DNA of 64,000 bases from assembly GCF_022788715.1 (NCBI RefSeq), contig NZ_CP085169.1, forward strand, positions 209,773-273,772, given 5' to 3'. The position numbers were made by a program, and so were the translations under genes. Every line of letters begins with the position of its first letter. The stretch's first letter is position 1. The notes beneath the pieces are model-generated. The model did no database searches. It saw only the letters and a program-made list of their open reading frames with translations, and was not told the DNA's origin. Positions 8,008 to 17,077 of the stretch are shown one piece after another. Source of the DNA: Sulfitobacter sp. DSM 110093. GTDB lineage: Bacteria > Pseudomonadota > Alphaproteobacteria > Rhodobacterales > Rhodobacteraceae.

Positions 8008-9366
8008 GGGAGTGTGCGTAATTTTGTGCCCTGACGCCTTCAGTTACGCCATGGGAAAGCGTTCTTCGAACATGATGGCGAGTTGGCTTTTAACGCGGTG
8101 CCATTCACGTACAGATCGCTTCCACTCGACGGAAGTAGCATTGAGCGCCAAGTAGATCAACTTTGCCGCCGCCTCATCGCTCGGGAAGTGGCCGCGGGTT
8201 CGCACCGCACGCCGGATTTTCGAGTTCAGGGCTTCTATGGCATTCGTCGTGTAAATCAGTCGGCGCACTTCGGGCGGGTAGTCGAGAAACGGGATCACCT
8301 CGTTCCAGGCTCGGCGCCAGCTCGGTGCAATGGCCGGATAGCGCTTGGCCATATCACTCTCCTCGAACTCGGCCAGCGCAGCCTCTGCGGCTTCGACGTC
8401 CAAGGCGGTGTAGACCGCCTTCAGGGCTGTCGCCACGGCCTTGCGGTCCTTGTAGCTGGCAAAGCTCATAGAGTGGCGCAGCAAATGAACGATGCACGTC
8501 TGAACCTGGGTGTCCGGGAAAGCCGCCTCAATGGCCTGGGGGAAGCCTTTGAGGCCGTCGACCACGGCAATCAGAATGTCCTGAACGCCCCTGTGGCGCA
8601 GATCATTCAGAACCTTTGCCCAGAATTTGGCACCCTCATTGGCCTGGAACCACAGCCCCAGAACGTCCCGGGTGCCGTCTGGAAGGATCCCCAAGGCTAC
8701 GAAGACTGCCTTGTTCGAGACCGCGCCATCACTGCGGATTTTGACCCGGATCGCGTCTATTACCCGGCAGGCGCATCCGCAGGATGCTGCCGAGAGGGCA
8801 TGAACACCACTGGATAGCAGGGTTCAAGCGGGCGGTTCTGCCAGGCGGTAACCTCGTCCATCACGGCCTCAGTGATCGCCGATATCAAACTGGGTGATGC
8901 CTCAAAGCCGTAAATCTCCTCGATGTGCACTTGGATCTCACGGGTCGTCATTCCGCGTGCATACATGCTGACGATCTTGCGGTCGAACTCGGGAAAACGA
9001 CGCTGATACTTGGCGATCAACAGCGGATCAAAGGTGCCGTTGCGGTCGCGCGGAATGTCCAAGGTGACCTTCCCACTGTCGGTGGTCACAGTCTTCTGAC
9101 TGCTGCCATTACGGCGATTGGGCAGATGGTTCTGGCCCTCCTCAATCCCTTCAGCGCGCTCCTCTCCCAGATGCTCTTCCATCTCGGCCGTCAGTGCGCG
9201 TTCTGCCAATGCTTTGGTCAAATCAGCAAGAATGCCCTCCTTGCCAAATAGGTCGCCAGACGACCGGCCTTCCATCAGCTGGTCCAATAGTTCTTTGTCG
9301 ATGCTCATACGTGGGTCTCCTTATAGAGCAGTTACCACGCCAGAGCACAAAATTCAGGACAGTCCC
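8008..9366 (-). mobile_element. IS256-family element B, copy 1 (1359 bp)
   Basis: Terminal inverted repeats begin GGGAGTGTGCGTAATTTTGT on the left and, reading inward from the right, GGGACTGTCCTGAATTTTGT. The flanking 8-mers (CTGTCCTC and TTGGCCTC) match at six of eight positions, a weak target duplication. The element differs from copy 2 (50391-51749) at only a few bases and shares with it a 41-bp insertion at 8758-8798 inside the transposase gene. Confidence 0.92.
8044..9308 (-). pseudogene. Transposase of IS256 element B copy 1, broken by a 41-bp insertion
   Basis: The N-terminal half starts at 9308 (MSIDKELLDQLMEGRSSGDL) and runs normally to EPCYPVVFM, then reads into the 41-bp insertion (8758-8798) and stops at a TAA inside it. 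The C-terminal half (WFQANEGAKFWAKVLNDLRH, TTNAIEALNSKIRRAVRTRG) is open from about 8694 to 8044 in another frame. Copy 3 at 61.4-62.7 kb lacks the insertion and reads through this point as VVFMDAIRVNIRSDG, which shows what the intact protein looks like. The catalytic domain is divided, so no full transposase can be made from this copy. Confidence 0.88.
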
Positions 9367-10242
9367 TTGGCCTCCAGTCAGGTCAGCCGCGCCGCAAAGC
9401 TGCTCGATGACGAGCTCGCAGCATGGCGCAATCGGCCTCTGGGCGAGATTAAATATCTGATCCTCGACGCCCGATACGAAAAGATGCGCCATGGCGGGAT
9501 CGTGCTCGGCGTCTCTGTGGCCCTGTCGGAAGCCGAGGTGCATTGGCGCGCCTTCCTCGAGAGCCTCCAAGCTCGCGGCTTGCGCGGCGTCCAATACATT
9601 GTATCTGACGATCATGCCGGACTGCGGGCCGCGCGCAGGGCGGTCTTCGGCGGGGCCACATGGCAGCGCTGCCATTTTAACTCGCCCAAAACGCCATCCA
9701 TCACGCGCCGAACCTTGCCGTTCGCAAGCGCATCGGTGCCGAGCTCCACGAGATCTGGAACGCGGCCTCCCTCGCCAAGGCCGAAACCAGCTTGGCCGAC
9801 TTGGTCACCGAGTATCGCGATACAGCGCCGAAACTTGCTGCATGGCTGGAGAAGAATGTCCCTGAGGGCCTCACCGTCTTCACCTTGCCAAAACACCACC
9901 GCCGCCGCATGCTCACCTCCAACCCGATGGAGCGCAGCGTGCAGCAGGAGTTGAAACGTCGCACCGTTAAGGTCCGGGTATTTCCCAACGAGGTCGCCCT
10001 TGAGCGCCTGGTCAGTGCCGTACTGTTGGAGATCGACGACAAATGGGCCGCCAACACCAAGGCCTACATAATAAAGTGGGAATGCCAGGACCCGTGATCA
10101 TGGTGTCAGAGAATTTCCAGACCACAGTTTGCACAATCGACTCCCTCCCGCGATTACACCATGTGGACGCCCCTCCCGACGGCATCTCAATGTGCCATTG
10201 TGGTGAGTGTTAAAGCCACCACAAAGCCGGTGTGCTGCCTAG

Positions 10243-11081
10243 GGTCTGTGGACATTTAGGATTCCCATCTAACCTAATTTCTGATTCAAGCTTCCAAAAT
10301 GGAGGTTTGAATGAACACGCAGCGCTTTGTAGTGACGGATCATGTTTGGCAGCGGCTTGAGCCCCATTTGCCGGGAAAGGCCAGCGACGCGGGGGCTACG
10401 GCAAAGGACAATCGCTTGTTCCTGGAAGCAGTCTTCTGGCGCGTCCGGACCGGCTCACCATGGCGCGACCTGCCGCCCGCTTTCGGCAGCTGGAACAGCC
10501 AGTTCCGGCGCTTCCGTCGCTGGGCCAAGGCGGGTGTATTCGAGAGTCTTTTCAACGCCATGAGCGGTGACCCCGACCTCGAATACGCGCTTATCGACGG
10601 CACGATCGTTCAGGTTCACCAGAAGGCAACCGGCGCAAAAGGGGGACTCAGGCTCAGGCCATCGGGCGCTCGCGTGGCGGCCTGACGACCAAAATCGTGG
10701 CCCTGGTCGATGCGCTTGGCAACTTGGTCCGCTTTCTGCTGCTGCCCGGTCAGGCGCATGACATGAAAGGCGTCGCGCCGTTGATCCGAGATGTCTCCTT
10801 CGGCGCGCTTATGGCGGATAAAGCGTTCGATGCGAATTGGCTTCTGGAAGAACTGGACGCGCGTGGCACAACCGCCGTGATCCCGCCGAAAGCGAACCGC
10901 AAGCATCAACGCGACAATGACGCCGACGCCTACAAATGGCGGCACCTTGTCGAAAACTACTTCGCGAAGATCAAGGAATTCAGAGGTATAGCGACACGCT
11001 ACGACAAAACCGATTGCAGCTACATAGCCAGTTGGAATCTTGCGGCTGCCTTGATTGCTTCAAGATGAATGTCCACAGGCC
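10243..11081 (+). mobile_element. IS5-family (IS427-group) insertion sequence
   Basis: Inverted ends GGTCTGTGGACATTTAGG and, inward from the right, GGCCTGTGGACATTCATC match well. The left flank is CTAG and the right flank CTAT, in keeping with the YTAR target preference of IS5-family elements. It holds a two-frame transposase gene and looks complete. A truncated relative lies at 60563-60772. Confidence 0.88.
10311..11068 (+). CDS. IS427-group transposase made by programmed -1 frameshift
   Basis: The first frame (10311-10685) encodes the N-terminal DNA-binding part (RFVVTDHVWQRLEPHLPG, DNRLFLEAVFWRVRTGSPWRDLP) and the first catalytic aspartate region (YALIDGTIVQVHQKATGAKGG). At 10637-10646 a slippery A-AAA-GGG-GGA run allows a -1 shift into the second frame (AIGRSRGGLTTKIVALVDALG, MADKAFDANWL, VENYFAKIKEFRGIATRYDK). 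The total length after one -1 step is exactly in phase, giving about 252 residues. This arrangement is known for the IS427 group, so I treat the gene as intact. Confidence 0.85.
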
Positions 11082-11216
11082 CTATAGGTCGGGGGTGACC
11101 ACACATTTTGCGATCACTGGCAAATTACAGAGCATCTTATACCCTCTGGTGAGGGCGCTTTTATCTCATCGAAAGAATCCTAGCGCTACTGCAATGCCAC
11201 AGCATGATCAGATGCG

Positions 11217-11510
11217 CTAAACGCCGTCGATCAAAATGTACAAATCCCGCTTCAGTGCGTCCCGACGCGCTCTCAAAGAAGCGATCGGTTCACTAAATTC
11301 CGATCCGAAAACCGCGGCAAGCTCTTGAACTCTAACGATCCACGTCACACCCTCGAATACGACAATTGGCGTCAGTCCCGGAAAAGCCGTATATCGGTCA
11401 GCCTCGCGCAAAGGGGCAACAACAGGTGAGGCGTCTATACCAATGAGATCCGTTTGCAGGTCAACGACAAGCTGCGCACTCCTAAGGCGGTACAAATCGA
11501 ACTGAGCCAT
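11217..11510 (-). CDS. ccdB: CcdB-family toxin (DNA gyrase poison)
   Basis: 97 residues, close to the 101 of the F-plasmid toxin. The layout matches CcdB: FDLYR near the start, LVVDLQTDLIG (the conserved DVQSD-like strand), VVAPL, TPIVVFEGVTWIVRVQELAAV, and a C-terminal helix. CcdB poisons GyrA and its toxicity depends on the last three residues (Trp-Gly-Ile in F); here the end is Asp-Gly-Val, so activity may be altered. It lies 12 bp downstream of a ccdA gene that carries a premature stop, an unusual state for a toxin gene that is itself open. Confidence 0.85.
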   Translation of the reverse strand: MAQFDLYRLRSAQLVVDLQTDLIGIDASPVVAPLREADRYTAFPGLTPIVVFEGVTWIVRVQELAAVFGSEFSEPIASLRARRDALKRDLYILIDGV

Positions 11511-11522
11511 CCCGCCTGTGTC

Positions 11523-11744
11523 CTAATACCTTCTGAAACTGGATAGAGGCATCCCCTCTTTGGTTGCCTCCACTGCCTAGGCATCTATCGCAGCTTGGTG
11601 CTCTGTACACCACAAGCGATTACGCTCAAGCTTAGCGGCTTCAATGATCGCACCTTCGGCAAGACTGGTCATATTGAGGGCCAGCGACCGCGCTGTTTTT
11701 GCAACGTCTGCATCTAACGTCAGATTGACCTTTGCCCGTCCCAT
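11523..11744 (-). pseudogene. ccdA: CcdA-like antitoxin with in-frame amber codon
   Basis: From ATG 11744 the frame reads MGRAKVNLTLDADVAKTARS, a ribbon-helix-helix N-terminus, through NMTSLAEGAIIEAAKLERNR to EHQAAIDA. A TAG at 11577-11579 (codon 56) then replaces what is usually a tyrosine or other residue. Beyond it the same frame continues VEATKEGMPLSSFRRY to TAG at 11523, matching the normal CcdA end (EEGLPLADYRSF type). The lost segment belongs to the C-terminal tail that wraps and neutralises CcdB. A 55-residue product would keep the DNA-binding domain but lose most of the neutralising tail. Confidence 0.8.
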
Positions 11745-11896
11745 AGTGAGCCTCTCGGAGTGGGAGTGCAGATAAGGAGTATATTGCGATCAGGCCGATC
11801 CAGCAAGGTTACCTTAAGTTCTTTGACCGATCTAACACATCAAAGCCTTATGAGCTCGCACCGCACCACTTTGCTATACCCCCTTGCTTGGCGAGA

Positions 11897-12769
11897 CTAC
11901 GTCAACAATCGGAGGAGATAGGCACCATAACTGTTTTTCGCAAAACGCTCCGCGCGGTGGCGCAGTTGCTCGGCGTCAATCCATCCCTTATTGAAAGCGA
12001 TCTCCTCCGGACTGCCAACCTGCAACCCTTGTCGCTCTGAGAGAGTGCGCACGAAATTTCCCGCATCCAACAGATTGCCATGGGTTCCTGTATCCAGCCA
12101 AGCAAAGCCGCGCCCCATCTGCTGCACACAAAGAGCGTCCTCGTCTAGATACATCTCCAAGAGTGAGGTGATCTCCAATTCACCCCGCATTGACGGCGTC
12201 ACTGCCTTCGCTTTGTTAGATGCAGTACCGTCAAGAAAGTAGAGCCCCGTTACGGCATAATTCGAGGGCGGCACGGCGGGTTTCTCCACAATCCCCTGCA
12301 CGCGACCTTCGGCATTAAAATCCACGACCCCATAGCGCCCCGGATCTGACACGTGATACCCAAACACTGTGCCCCCCTCTTTCTGGGCACCGGCAGCGGC
12401 CAACGCTTCAGGCAACCCGTGCCCGAAGAAAATATTATCACCCAAAACCATTGCCGAAGGCGCGCCGTTCAAAAAGGCTTCTGCCAAAATATAGGCTTGT
12501 GCCAAACCATCGGGGCTGGGTTGTTCAATAAATGTAAGGGACAGCCCCCACTGGGCGCCGTCACCCAGGCTGCGTTTGAACTGATCCGCGTCCTGTGGCG
12601 TGGTAATGATAGCGATCTCACGAATGCCCGCCAGCATGAGCACCGACAGCGGATAATAGATCATCGGCTTATCGTAGATCGGTAGCAATTGCTTGGATAT
12701 GCCCATTGTGATGGGATAAAGTCGAGTTCCAGACCCGCCGGCCAGCAGTATGCCCTTACGTGCTTTCAT
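11897..12769 (-). CDS. rfbA: Glucose-1-phosphate thymidylyltransferase (RmlA/RfbA)
   Basis: 290 residues from the ATG at 12769; an upstream extension of the open frame is not needed because this ATG overlaps the stop of rfbD (ATGA). The nucleotidyltransferase signature GILLAGGSGTRLYPIT starts at residue 5, followed by SKQLLPIYDKPMIYYPLS, VLGDNIFFGHGL and the sugar-binding VEKP. It makes dTDP-glucose from dTTP and glucose-1-phosphate, the first step toward dTDP-L-rhamnose. It is the last gene of the rfbCBDA operon and ends with TAG. Confidence 0.95.
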   Translation of the reverse strand: MKARKGILLAGGSGTRLYPITMGISKQLLPIYDKPMIYYPLSVLMLAGIREIAIITTPQDADQFKRSLGDGAQWGLSLTFIEQPSPDGLAQAYILAEAFLNGAPSAMVLGDNIFFGHGLPEALAAAGAQKEGGTVFGYHVSDPGRYGVVDFNAEGRVQGIVEKPAVPPSNYAVTGLYFLDGTASNKAKAVTPSMRGELEITSLLEMYLDEDALCVQQMGRGFAWLDTGTHGNLLDAGNFVRTLSERQGLQVGSPEEIAFNKGWIDAEQLRHRAERFAKNSYGAYLLRLLT

Positions 12770-13608
12770 GATAGTTCTTTCACAATATCTTCTAGCGCCG
12801 GTCGCCAGTCTGGGTGCGTAATGCCAAAATCCCTCTCCAAAGAGCCGCAATTGAGACGAGAGTTCAGCGGTCTTTTTGCGGGTGTAGGGTAATCTGAGGT
12901 TGGAATGCCAATCACGTCGACCGGGCGCCCTGCAATGGCGAAGATCTCGCGTGCGAAACACTCCCAACTGGTCGCAGGCGCCCCTGCGTAATGATAGGTA
13001 CCACCGCCCTGCCCTGCCGTCATCTCAGCGGCCATCTGCAACAGTGTTTCTGCGATCGCCAGCGCCGGGGTGGGTCCACCGACCTGGTCATCGACCACCT
13101 TCAGGCTATCCCGGCTTTCACTGAGCCGCAGCATGGTGGTCACAAAGTTGCTGCCCAGTGCGGAGAACACCCAAGAAGTCCTGAGTATTGCATGGGCCCC
13201 GCCAGCCGCGCGCACGGCTGCTTCACCGGTCGCTTTGCTGCGCCCATAAGCGTTGATTGGGGAAATTGGATCGTCTGGGCGCCAGGGGCTTTGTCCGCTT
13301 CCATTAAAAACATAGTCTGTCGAGACGTGCAGAAAGGGAACTCCCAGCTCAGCGCAGGCCCGCGCCATGGCGCCAGGAGCCTCGGCGTTGATGACCGTGG
13401 CGAACGCCTCATCTGCCTCAGCACGGTCTACGGCTGTATAGGCCGCAGCATTGATAACCGCAGAGGGGCGCGCCGCGCGGATCACTGCGGCGCAGACTGC
13501 GGGGTTGGTGAGGTCGGCTGCAGCGCGGTCGAGAAACTGCCCACCATGTGCAAGCTTACGCAGCGCAACGGCGAGCTGCCCGGTGGTACCAAAGACAAGC
13601 AAGCTCAT
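12766..13608 (-). CDS. rfbD: dTDP-4-dehydrorhamnose reductase (RmlD/RfbD)
   Basis: 280 residues. N-terminal nucleotide-binding loop [12 protein letters not shown], then [15 protein letters not shown], the family motif [12 protein letters not shown], and the catalytic YGRSKATGE tyrosine-lysine pair. It performs the last NAD(P)H-dependent reduction giving dTDP-L-rhamnose. Both ends overlap neighbours as ATGA junctions, with rfbB upstream and rfbA downstream. Confidence 0.95.
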   Translation of the reverse strand: MSLLVFGTTGQLAVALRKLAHGGQFLDRAAADLTNPAVCAAVIRAARPSAVINAAAYTAVDRAEADEAFATVINAEAPGAMARACAELGVPFLHVSTDYVFNGSGQSPWRPDDPISPINAYGRSKATGEAAVRAAGGAHAILRTSWVFSALGSNFVTTMLRLSESRDSLKVVDDQVGGPTPALAIAETLLQMAAEMTAGQGGGTYHYAGAPATSWECFAREIFAIAGRPVDVIGIPTSDYPTPAKRPLNSRLNCGSLERDFGITHPDWRPALEDIVKELS

Positions 13609-14642
13609 GCCCGACCCAGCCTTTCTCCAACGCCATCACGCGCTTGCAGCGCTTGCCACCAGTCGGGATTGTCGAGGTACCAAACGACTGTTCGGCGCAA
13701 GCCTTCCTCTAGCGTGACCGAGGGCTGCCAGCCCAGTTCTTTTTGGATACGGCTGGCATCAATGGCATAACGGGCATCGTGACCCGGGCGGTCGGCGACG
13801 AAGGAAATTAATTCAGAATAGGCATTCTTAGCAGGACGTAATTCATCCAAGAGCGCGCAGATCTGATGTACCAAATCGATGTTACTCAGCTCGGCATTGC
13901 CGCCAATGTTGTAACTGCGTCCCACAACCCCTTTGGTTACAACTGTGAGCAGCGCCTCGGCGTGATCTTCAACATAGAGCCAGTCACGTATATTCTCGCC
14001 TGCACCATAAATCGGGATTGGCTTGCCCGCCAATGCGTTAAGGATGACGACCGGGATCAATTTTTCCGGAAAATGATACATCCCGTAATTATTGGAGCAA
14101 TTGGTCAGCAGCACCGGCAAACCATAGGTCTCGCCCCAAGCCCGGACAAGATGGTCGGATGCAGCTTTGGAGGCTGAATAGGGGCTATTGGGCGCATAGG
14201 GCGTTTCTTCGGTAAAGAGGCCTTCAGCCCCGAGGCTTCCGTAAACCTCGTCGGTGGACACATGATGGAAGCGGAAGCTTTTTGGGCGGCCGCGGCCCTC
14301 CCAAAAGATCCGTGCCGCCTGAAGGAGCTTATAAGTTCCGGTCACATTCGTATCAATGAAGGCGCCTGGACCATCGATGGACCGATCGACATGGCTCTCG
14401 GCCGCCAGGTGGAGCACCGCGTCCGGGGCATGAGAGGAAAATATTCGGGCCAACGCTTTTTCATCTCTGATGTCTGCGTGCTCAAACCGATAACCCGGCA
14501 GGTCCGCCACCGCCGTCAGATTATCAAGACAAGCGGCATAGGTCAGCGCATCCAGGTTCACCACCTCATGTCCCTGGGCCAAGGCAAGACGCACCACGGC
14601 AGACCCAATAAAACCGGCACCCCCGGTGACAAGCAGCTTCAT
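13605..14642 (-). CDS. rfbB: dTDP-glucose 4,6-dehydratase (RmlB/RfbB)
   Basis: 345 residues, full length. Extended SDR with the loop [16 protein letters not shown], the RmlB motif [28 protein letters not shown], and the catalytic [22 protein letters not shown]. Near the C-terminus [15 protein letters not shown] and [13 protein letters not shown] are also typical. It converts dTDP-glucose to the 4-keto-6-deoxy intermediate in rhamnose synthesis. Coupled by ATGA overlaps to rfbC and rfbD. Confidence 0.96.
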   Translation of the reverse strand: MKLLVTGGAGFIGSAVVRLALAQGHEVVNLDALTYAACLDNLTAVADLPGYRFEHADIRDEKALARIFSSHAPDAVLHLAAESHVDRSIDGPGAFIDTNVTGTYKLLQAARIFWEGRGRPKSFRFHHVSTDEVYGSLGAEGLFTEETPYAPNSPYSASKAASDHLVRAWGETYGLPVLLTNCSNNYGMYHFPEKLIPVVILNALAGKPIPIYGAGENIRDWLYVEDHAEALLTVVTKGVVGRSYNIGGNAELSNIDLVHQICALLDELRPAKNAYSELISFVADRPGHDARYAIDASRIQKELGWQPSVTLEEGLRRTVVWYLDNPDWWQALQARDGVGERLGRA

Positions 14643-15208
14643 GCGGGAGTCCCCCAGCTAAAATGCGGCTTAATTTCGGACAGCAGAGGCGCGCTCGCGT
14701 CTTTCTCAGATAGGATCGGCGCTTGTCCTTGAAGCCCCCAATCAATGCCAATCGCGGGATCATTCCAGCGAACCGCTGCGTCGCAGTCGGGCGCATAGCT
14801 ATCGGTGCATTTGTAGACGATTTCGGTCATCGGTTCGCGGGTGATAAACCCGTGTAAAAATCCAGCCGGTATAAACAGTTGACGTCCGTTCTTAAAGCTA
14901 AGGTCGACGCCCAGCCATTGACCGAAGCTGGGTGAGTCATGGCGGATATCCACAGCCACATCGAACAGCGCACCACGTCCACAGCGCACGAGTTTTGCCT
15001 GCGCATGCGGCGGGGTTTGGAAATGCAGGCCGCGCAGTGTGAATGGCGCCTCAGACAGAGAGTGATTATCTTGGACGAAGTGATAGTTAAGCCCGGCATC
15101 CGCCATCGTTTTGGCATTCCAGCTTTCGCTGAAAAAGCCGCGCGCGTCGCCGTGGCGTACAGGGGTGAGGATCAATACCCCTGCCAGGGCGGTTTTTTCG
15201 ATCTGCAT
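14639..15208 (-). CDS. rfbC: dTDP-4-dehydrorhamnose 3,5-epimerase (RmlC/RfbC)
   Basis: 189 residues. Cupin-fold epimerase with [14 protein letters not shown] at the start, [28 protein letters not shown] (catalytic histidine in the RGLHF motif), and [13 protein letters not shown]. First gene of the rfbCBDA operon; GAGGG lies 6 bases before the ATG at 15208. It epimerises C3 and C5 of the 4-keto sugar. The promoter must lie in 15209-15330, which is AT-richer, but I could not fix its boxes. Confidence 0.95.
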   Translation of the reverse strand: MQIEKTALAGVLILTPVRHGDARGFFSESWNAKTMADAGLNYHFVQDNHSLSEAPFTLRGLHFQTPPHAQAKLVRCGRGALFDVAVDIRHDSPSFGQWLGVDLSFKNGRQLFIPAGFLHGFITREPMTEIVYKCTDSYAPDCDAAVRWNDPAIGIDWGLQGQAPILSEKDASAPLLSEIKPHFSWGTPA

Positions 15209-16041
15209 CGTATACCCTCAAAAATTCAAAAAACGGTCTCGCTGCCAGAAGCCAGTCCCGAAGGGGCTTTCACCCAAGGCTTGGTAGGTCCACATTAAGT
15301 TTTTCTGGGAAAACCTTAATATGGAAGCGACATTTACTCAAACATGGAACATGCGGTGGCTGAAAATTAATCTATGCGTGTCAATAAATACCTTTGTTCC
15401 ATCTCCGCATAGACCCGTCTTGGGGCCTCTCAGCTTGAACCTTCGCCCTTTGCCAGCGGCTGCGCAAAAGGCCATTCGTGAACCTGATGCCCAGTCCAGG
15501 ACCGAAGCCGAACTTGGATTTTAAAACAACAGAGGATTTCAGGTCTTCGATAGCTTGAGAGATTTTGCTTCAACGTCAGGAGCCAGGCACGTGGAAGACA
15601 AGAAAGGAAAATGGGTTTATCTAAATATATCAAATTGTTGTATGATATTCTTAATTTTCTACCTTTCAGTCTCTGGCGTTCGAACCTGGGGCTCCTGGCG
15701 GACATGAGCTGAAATGTTGCTGGACCAGGGCCTTCCGAAATTGGCGAAGACTTCGGGCTCCTTCGCGCCTAGCGAGGAAGCTCTGATGTTGCACGTTATC
15801 GGGGTTTTGGCGCACCGGCCTTCTCGACCTTGTAGAAAGTATAGCGCCGGGTGAAACCCGGGCTGCGCAACTCAAAGGTGAGCCAAAGGCCGTTTCGGGA
15901 AAGTGGGTCTTTATATCAACCATGAGCCACGTATGGGGCGGCGGCTAATCACTCGGCAAGACCAGTCTTGGTGCAACCCTGCTTAGCTCCAGATGCTACG
16001 CTTGAAAAACGAGGTAAAGATCGCCCGTGCTTTCGAAAACG
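15209..16041. other. No supported gene
   Basis: This stretch of over 800 bp holds only short overlapping open frames without recognisable motifs or good ribosome sites. A leftward fragment near 15835-15880 (FELRSPGFTRRYTFYKVE) reads like a protein scrap but has no start and soon hits stops. If the antitoxin-like gene just to its right once had a partner toxin, this is where its remains would be; I cannot identify one. Confidence 0.5.
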
Positions 16042-16305
16042 TCACACTTTTGCGCCAAACCATGGGTGGTTCAGCGCCAAATCAGACCCTGGAACACCGC
16101 TAGTCTTGATCCGCTCTGCTTCCGCAGCAATCGCGGCTTCATTCTCGCGGAACCAAGCGGCAGCGCGCTCCTCCGAACTTCCCGTAGCCATATCCGCGGC
16201 GATGAAAGTTTTGATGTAGTTAGTCATGCTTGCGCCCCTGACTGCGACCTAGGCTTTTAGCTGGGCTTTCTCATCAGGGGTCAGCCTTAAGCTCAGTTTA
16301 CTCAT
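16042..16305 (-). pseudogene. Antitoxin-like small protein with in-frame amber codon
   Basis: An ATG at 16305 follows a strong GGAGG site and starts MSKLSLRLTPDEKAQLKA, a ribbon-helix-helix-type N-terminus like those of plasmid antitoxins. A TAG at 16249-16251 is codon 19. The same frame then runs on without another stop through VRGASMTNYIKTFIAADMA and WFRENEAAIAAEAERI to a stop at 16042. That the two open parts share one frame, separated by one TAG, suggests a single gene of about 87 codons interrupted by one nonsense change. An ATG at 16227 could restart a 61-residue product but lacks a clear ribosome site. No toxin partner is visible. Confidence 0.6.
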
Positions 16306-16327
16306 GAGGTCCTCCGGCGCCCCTGCA

Positions 16328-16380
16328 CACTTGCAAATTTTAGGCAAGTGCACCGCAAAATGCGACTAATTTTTGCGGTG
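16328..16380. promoter_or_regulatory. Two adjacent perfect inverted repeats upstream of the antitoxin-like gene
   Basis: The first has 7-base arms (CACTTGC/GCAAGTG) around a 9-base spacer; the second, directly abutting, has 10-base arms (CACCGCAAAA/TTTTGCGGTG) around a 10-base spacer. They start 23 bp upstream of the ATG at 16305. Toxin-antitoxin operons are usually repressed through such dyads, so an operator is the simplest reading. A plasmid transfer origin or a terminator for leftward transcription are alternatives. Confidence 0.55.
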
Positions 16381-17077
16381 GGTCGGCAAACTGCCGCGCG
16401 TATAAGGATTTGTCATCCAAGCTACTTATGTGCGTAACCGGACCTATCCGTCGACCAGCGCCCTGCCCTTGAAGCCTTGCAGCTAACGCCGAAACCTTAC
16501 TCCCACAACTTAAAGGTAAATTCAGGTCCGTTTCGGGAAATGGTATCTGGCCGGCGACGTAAAGGGGTGGGAAACGTTGCGATAGCCCGGGCTTATAGAT
16601 CTCCCTCACGGAAGTCGAAATCGAGACACTGGGCAATGACATCCACCCTCTGCAGCACATAGTCCGCAATGCGGTCAAAGCTTCGGCAGGAAACATGGGA
16701 CCACCCTGCGGCCCGCGCGCGCCTCGCTTCGCGATGCGAAGGCTCCGCTCAGCTCGCGCTACCGGTGGGAGCGACATCCACTGATTCGAGACTGATAAAG
16801 CGAAACGTAGGGATGCGGTGGCTCAAAGCTCGGATGCGAACGAAACAACATAGACGTCTTGGGCCATAGGGGCGAGAGGTCATCTCTCGGCAGCACCGGC
16901 GGGTCAAGTGATGCCCACAAACCGAGCCGGTAAAAGAGTTTCTCGGGGCGAAGACCGTCTTCGCCCCGAGAATGAATGGTTCATAGCTGTCAAATAGCGC
17001 GCCATAAAAAGCTAAGACTGCTTTGTCACGGCAGATCCGGTGTCTCCTAAGCCCGCTCCGGCCGGCAAACAGCGTCG
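16381..17077. other. No supported gene
   Basis: About 700 bp with overlapping short frames on both strands. One leftward stretch around 16590-16700 reads SFDRIADYVLQRVDVIAQC before a stop and could be the tail of a lost protein, but it has no start or known motif. Confidence 0.5.

Larger units (their letters stand above)
7594..10097 (+). pseudogene. Transposase of IS256 element A, frameshifted and interrupted
   Basis: The natural start appears to be the ATG at 7594 (METDKLTSSRIQ). The reading then shifts into the frame giving EALMEHLIEHGPNDMATVFARAFE and the IS256 motif AGRYERTPGRQG. A further shift follows, then the frame REAEAVMRELGIESLSS, cut by the inserted element at 8008. Downstream of the insert the protein resumes with SSQVSRAAKLLDDELAAWR, VSDDHAGLRAARRAVF (a catalytic-domain aspartate region), one more frameshift near 9680, and the C-terminal NPMERSVQQELKRRT. 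At least three frame breaks plus the insertion make it non-functional. Confidence 0.85.
7575..10145 (+). mobile_element. IS256-family element A, split by another IS256-family element
   Basis: The outer boundaries are approximate. Short related sequences around TGCAAACT face inward near 7582 and (reverse strand) near 10130. The element encodes a mutator-type transposase on the plus strand. It is interrupted at 8008-9366 by a different IS256-family element on the opposite strand and contains several frameshifts, so it is dead. Confidence 0.7.

Noticed and set aside
8083..8817. Rightward 244-codon open frames in IS256 element B copies (also 50466-51200)
   Set aside because: Antisense shadow of the transposase C-terminal half; the sense strand has strong family motifs.
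11577..16251. Reassignment of TAG as a sense codon
   Set aside because: TAG closes well-conserved genes such as rfbA and the 4,6-dehydratase, and no long essential gene has in-frame TAG; local mutations explain the two cases more simply.
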